Assembly (NCBI GenBank): GCA_905182995.1
Contig: CAJJDP010000006.1
Location: 191,163-255,162 of the forward strand
Length of the DNA stretch: 64,000 bases
Direction of reading: 5' to 3'
Source of the DNA: Paramecium octaurelia
Lineage: Eukaryota > Ciliophora > Oligohymenophorea > Peniculida > Parameciidae
The translations under genes were made by a program, and so were the position numbers. Below, piece by piece: positions 59,681 through 64,000 of the stretch. Under the pieces are notes generated by a model that saw only the letters and a list, made by a program, of their open reading frames with translations, was not told the origin of the DNA and searched no databases. The stretch's first letter is position 1. Each line of letters opens with the position of its first letter.

Positions 59681-59724
59681 TATTTGCGGTCAATTAAAAA
59701 AAGAAAATTTTAATCAAATATAAA

Positions 59725-61432
59725 ATGAGCACCAAAGAAGAAAAAATTAAACTATTTCTTTAATTCTTAAGATCCCAAAATTACCACAAAACATTTGAGA
59801 AGTTACAACAACAATCATAAATTTAATTAGATCCCTCAAACTTGCTTAAGATTACCCAATCCGTCAAGTCTCACAATTACACAGAATTAGAGTAAATTTT
59901 AGAACAATATGTTGATAAATAAACCAAGAATCAATGCATGCTACTTTTGTTGGAACAACACTATATCCAGCTCATCCTAGCTCAAAAATATTAGGAAGCA
60001 GTCTAAATATTAAGGAACTAGATATCCAGATTCTGTCTAGGTATGGGTTATATGAATTATAGTTAGATGAACAACAGAAATACTTATACGGCTCTATGGT
60101 TTTTAATCAGGATCTCAAATTAAAAGGAGAGTAATGCCTTATCGATGAAATTATTTCGCTTTGCTTTCAATAACTTGGTTTATTTAAACCTAATAGATTA
60201 ATAACTTTGATCCAGCAAGCAAAATCAAATGAAGTTCTAGAATGCAAATGGCATAATCATTTGTAATAGGACTATCGTATCCAAAAAAAACATAGCTGCA
60301 ACTAGGAATTTAAACATGTAATCAAAATCAAGAATGTTTCTCTTTGTTCTTTCTCAGATAATGGAGAATACAAGGCCTTGGTAATTGGCCAATCAATTGT
60401 AGTATATTAGACTAATTAAGTTGAATCAATAAAAGAAGTAGATAAATTACTAGAAGTGCACTCAAAAAAGATCACCAATTTGCTATTCTCTCCCTGTAGT
60501 AAATACATAGGTAGTTCATCAGAGGATAATACTATTTATATTTACAATTTTATCAACAAAAGGAAGTATAGACTTCAAGGTCACAATACAATAGTGAAAT
60601 CCTTTACTTATGTTTTATGCGACCCATCTCGAAAGAAATAGAAGAACGAATATGATATTTACTCAATTTCAACTGATGGATGGCTTTACGAATGGAATGA
60701 GAATGAAAGGAGAGGGGGTTTAAAAATCGAAGAAAAGCTAATTGACATACATAGTCATCAATCGAAAGAACTGATGCTTATTGTTAGTTAAAATAAGATC
60801 ACATTATATCAATTATACTCGAAGAATTAAATAATCTAAGCTAGTTCTAACAATTTAATTTACATAAACTCTTAGGTGAATAAGCAGTTTGAGTAATTGA
60901 TTGTGTATGTTAATGATTATTTACCTTAATTATACTTATATTGTGTATAGACATTGCAACTAATCAAAATCTTGGGTGTATATTCAGAATAATCTATCAA
61001 TTCATTTAAATATCATTTTGGGTGGTTCAACAATAACTTGGTGGCTGCAGGAACTGACTCTGGATAATTAGTGTTATGGCATATTGAAAAATCAGAAAAA
61101 CCCATAGAAATACTCTAAGTATTTGAATATATTGAATTAAGGTTTCTGAATAGAATAAGGAAATAGGCTGCTTGCGATTTCATCCCACTTCACATGAGTT
61201 GTTGATTTATGTTCAGTAGAAGACAAAGAAGTAGAATACACAACAGGAAAGATAATAACTATAAGAAAACTTAATAGATCTATTTACAATACCTTAAGAT
61301 AGACCTTCGCTTTAGAGACAACAGAATGGAGTTACATAGATTTTGAATTTCTTATAAAGAATTGCTCGATCTGATACCATGAATAATAGAGAGTAATTGC
61401 AGGAAGAAGAAAACAGTGACGAAGACATATGA
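59725..61432 (+). CDS. LisH/CTLH plus WD40 protein, WDR26/Gid7-like
   Basis: Predicted 552 residues; introns of 26 and 23 nt leave exactly 1,659 nt. The N-terminus fits a LisH (EKIKLFLQFLRSQNYHKTFEKLQ) and CTLH domain (ITQSVKSHNYTELEQILEQY, then LLEQHYIQLILAQKYQEAVQILRNQI). RLITLIQQA...ECKWHNH resembles the LLxLLEQA...CPFHN stretch of WDR26. The second half is a divergent WD40 propeller (HSKKITNLLFSPCSKYIGSS, LQGHNTIVKSFTYV, FGWFNNNLVAAGTDSGQLVLW). WDR26/Gid7 is a scaffold of the CTLH/GID ubiquitin ligase. SMU1, another LisH/CTLH/WD40 protein, is the main alternative. The last intron ends in AAG. The acidic C-terminus ends SDEDI. Confidence 0.78.
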
Positions 61433-61470
61433 AATCAATTAATGTATAATTATTATTTTGAATAAATAAT

Positions 61471-63149
61471 ATGTTTTTTAATAATAGTGAACAAAACTTT
61501 TAGGGCAACACTCCTCTAGGATATCAATTTGGAGGTGCTTTCACCTTCGGTACATCTGATAGAACAGACTGGGTTAAAAGAGATGATAAAGTTGCATCAA
61601 AAACAGAATAAACTGGAGCATGTGAGAGATTTGAAGAGACCCTTCGAATAACTGAAAAATTACGACAAAGTTAACAAAAATCTACTAGATCTAATTTCCC
61701 TAGAGATGACAGAATCAAACCAATTAAGTCAACAAATCCTCCAGTTGGACAATATAATCTTCATAAGCAACTCATTTTGGATGAAGAAAATATCAAAAAT
61801 ATTTCAGACAAAAGACAATAAGAGAAAAAAAAGGCTTAATTTACAATTCAAACCTCCTTAGGCAAAATAAAACCTAATGGAGAAATTGACACTCATCCAA
61901 CATGGGTGAATGGCAAAGAGCAATAATTTAGAGAAGATCCCATAGGGTATATGCATTGCTTTATTATAGACCTGGTTCTTATAATCCGAACATTCCTGGA
62001 AGATCTCAAGCTCCCATCTCTTTTGGATATAAAGAAAATTTTAATTGGACCAAGGATGGACCTTCGCCTGACAAATACTACAATTCTGAAACTTTCAGTT
62101 AATTCAGAACTGCCACCAGTTGGTAAGACGCTAAACATAGAAAAGCTGGGTTTGGTTCAGCACCAAAAAATATGTTGCCTAAATCTATTGATCTTGGTCC
62201 TGGGTAATATTAACCAAATGAACTTCCTAAAGGCTTAACCATTTCATTCCCAAAAAGTGAAAGACAATATTACAAAGCATCTGATATCCCTGGTCCTGGG
62301 GCTTATGCTCCCAAAAATGTTAATGTTAAGAAAGCCTTTAGCATTGGACATAAGTACATTCCCTTTAAAACCTCAGATTTCTATGTTCCTGGCCCTGGAA
62401 GTACACATTTACTAATACTTAGCTTACAATCAAAAATTACCGTCTTAGAGTAAACAGATTTCAATGCCCAAAGACAAGAGGTAAGATCTAGTCACTCGAG
62501 AATCAACACTCAAACCAGGCCCTGGCTAATATATATAAAATACTGACACTATTAAACCTAAAGAAGTTCCAATTGAAAATCAACATGGTTTCGGTGTTGC
62601 AAAGAGATATGAATTAGCAGAAGATGAAAATCTATAACTTCCTGAAAAAACAGAATAATAAAAACAAGAGGAAAGAGAAAAAATTGGATTCTCAACTTTA
62701 GGAGGTCCCAAATTTTCAATGAGATAAAAAAACGAAAGGTAATCAATCAACTAAAATCCATCACCTGGCAAATATGAACCTGATTACGATTACAAATATG
62801 GTCAGCAATCCAATTATAAACCACCCTATCATTATACAGTACCTAAGACTGCTACTCCTTCTATGGGTTAAAGTAATAGAAGTGATCCAACAATTTCTAA
62901 ATTTAAAGAAATTGGACCTGGGAGTTACACAGCACTATCATCTTAGTCTGGACCTAGAATTAGGTAATTCATATAATAAAATTTAGTATGCCTAAAGCTG
63001 CTAGATTTCCTATCAGAGAACCAGAAGATGTTGGTCCTGGATCATATAAAATTGGAACAACGATTGGTTTAATACCCAAATATCATTTTGAAAAACAAAG
63101 AGATTAACTAGAAACTTCATTAACCCAATTTGATAAATTTCATAAATGA
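61471..63149 (+). CDS. STPGR-repeat (SHIPPO/ODF3-like) protein, second gene
   Basis: Predicted 536 residues; introns of 23, 22 and 23 nt leave exactly 1,611 nt. PGPGxY-type repeats: PVGQYNL, RPGSYNPNIPGR, LGPGQYQPNE, IPGPGAYAPKN, VPGPGS-Y, KPGPGQYIQN, SPGKYEPDY, IGPGSYTAL, VGPGSYKIG, spaced 35-60 residues. It starts FFNNSEQNFQGNTPLG, with GGAFTFG, an opening phrase like some ODF3 relatives. The last repeat is followed by KYHFEKQRDQ, resembling the SHIPPO end. Probably an axoneme- or basal-body-associated microtubule protein. It follows the WDR26-like gene by 38 bp. The other STPGR gene at 50.6-52.0 kb has a different repeat spacing, so they are not recent copies. Confidence 0.85.
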
Positions 63150-63242
63150 CATATGTTATTTATTATATAAATACATAAAACTAAATGATAGTAGCATTAC
63201 TTTATTAATGTAAGGATAGAGTGAGTTACACATAATGTAAAT

Positions 63243-63956
63243 TCAGTTTTCAATAAAATCCAAAAAATTTTGGTTATTGGACATTTGGGATTGCTTTTGA
63301 TATTTTATTAATTAGGACTTTAACCAATCTTCATCAAATTCTCTTGTTTTGTAATTGGATATTTCAATTCTCAAAGAGGATACCTTTATATATATAGTGA
63401 TTACTTACTATTTTATTTAATCTGATTATTTCATTTTTATATGATTGAATTGAATCATAATTTTTGTCTTCAATTGAATTCAATTTAGAATCAGAAGCTG
63501 TTTTTATTGATGCAGATCTAAGCAATTCTGTTTATGTTTATTCGAACCTTGATAGATAATTCCTTACTTTGATTATAATCTTTTTAATTCTTCCTTATTT
63601 GTTTAAAGTTCTTCCTTTATTTTTGAATTCTCGTTTCTTAAATCATCCATAAATAACTAAACCTCCAATTCTTCCAATGGATCTTTGTATATTCTGGAAT
63701 GGCAATTTTTCGAAGAATTCATTTTATTAGCACTAGCCTATGAAATGCTATCTCTTTCAATCTGTAAACTTTGCATCAACTAGATGTTTTGTTGATTCAA
63801 TCTCTCATATTTAGCTTAAAGTAATTAATATTTATTCAGTAAATCGTAATGAACCTCTTCAAATTAATAATAACGTTATAATAGCTCTTCTAATGCAATA
63901 CATTTAGAAGCTAACTTAGCCAAAGGCATTTTCATGAGAGATTTAAAAGTTGCCAT
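63243..63956 (-). CDS. coiled-coil protein (222 aa)
   Basis: Predicted 222 residues; introns of 20 and 25 nt, both ending in AAG, leave exactly 669 nt. Nearly all of it is helical heptad sequence: LAKLASKCIALEELLQRYYQ, YDLLNKYQLLQAKYERLNQ, MQSLQIERDS, DPLEELEVQLFMDDLRNENS, KIKEELQTNKEELKRLQSK, then KNEIIRLNKI and a short tail ending FLDFIEN. No domain beyond the coil is recognised. Candidates are basal-body, cortical or microtubule-linker proteins, which are plentiful in ciliates. It converges with the STPGR gene, 93 bp apart, and its start is 44 bp from the window end. Confidence 0.7.
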
Positions 63957-64000
63957 ATAATTATATATTTTATAATTATTTTTATAGTATTTTAGACTTG

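Overview
This is a piece of a ciliate macronuclear (somatic) genome, almost certainly Paramecium. TAA and TAG are read as glutamine throughout and TGA is the only stop. Introns are tiny (19-37 nt, GT...AG) and recur in nearly every gene. Base composition is strongly A+T-rich, and genes are packed 10-150 bp apart on both strands. Open frames taken from the standard code are therefore mostly fragments; I rebuilt the gene models by hand with the ciliate code. For most genes the predicted intron lengths and the TGA stop leave an exact multiple of three, an internal check on the model.

Layout. 0.1-10.6 kb: a cyclin, a degenerate ubiquitin-protease-like relic, an IST1-type ESCRT protein with a Pro-Gln-Gln-Gly repeat tail, a large secreted Glu-rich lectin-like protein, a Yip1-family Golgi protein and the centriole/basal-body protein POC1. 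11.5-21.5 kb: a nuclear protein with a CDCA7-type (4CXXC_R1) zinc finger, a short unknown, an LTA4-hydrolase-type M1 aminopeptidase, the exon-junction protein RBM8A/Y14, and a CENP-B/Tc5-like helix-turn-helix gene plus a Gln-rich gene. These last two lie in a 1,233-bp direct repeat split by a single N, very probably an assembly artefact. 21.6-33 kb: an ankyrin-AGC kinase followed by a putatively myristoylated ankyrin protein, a C2HC zinc-finger protein, a tail-anchored coiled-coil protein, a small membrane protein, an amino-acid transporter, a second AGC kinase, a CCT-motif protein and a ZIP metal transporter. 33.1-45.2 kb: one axonemal dynein heavy chain on the minus strand. 46-64 kb: two unknowns, an FCP1/SCP-type phosphatase, two STPGR (SHIPPO/ODF3-like) repeat proteins, an EF-hand protein kinase, a longin-domain membrane protein, a third AGC kinase, chaperonin CCT2, a WDR26/Gid7-like protein and a coiled-coil protein.

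Themes. Several genes serve cilia and basal bodies (POC1, dynein heavy chain, two STPGR proteins) or Ca2+/lipid-linked signalling (four kinases), others membrane traffic (IST1, Yip1, longin). There are no operons, tRNAs, rRNAs, CRISPR arrays or intact mobile elements that I can support. Nothing here is a clearly new multi-gene system. The most interesting points are the frequent non-TAG 3' splice sites (AAG, CAG, one GAG), the HTH gene inside the artefactual repeat, the CDCA7-type and CCT-type domains, and a few genes with unusual architectures.
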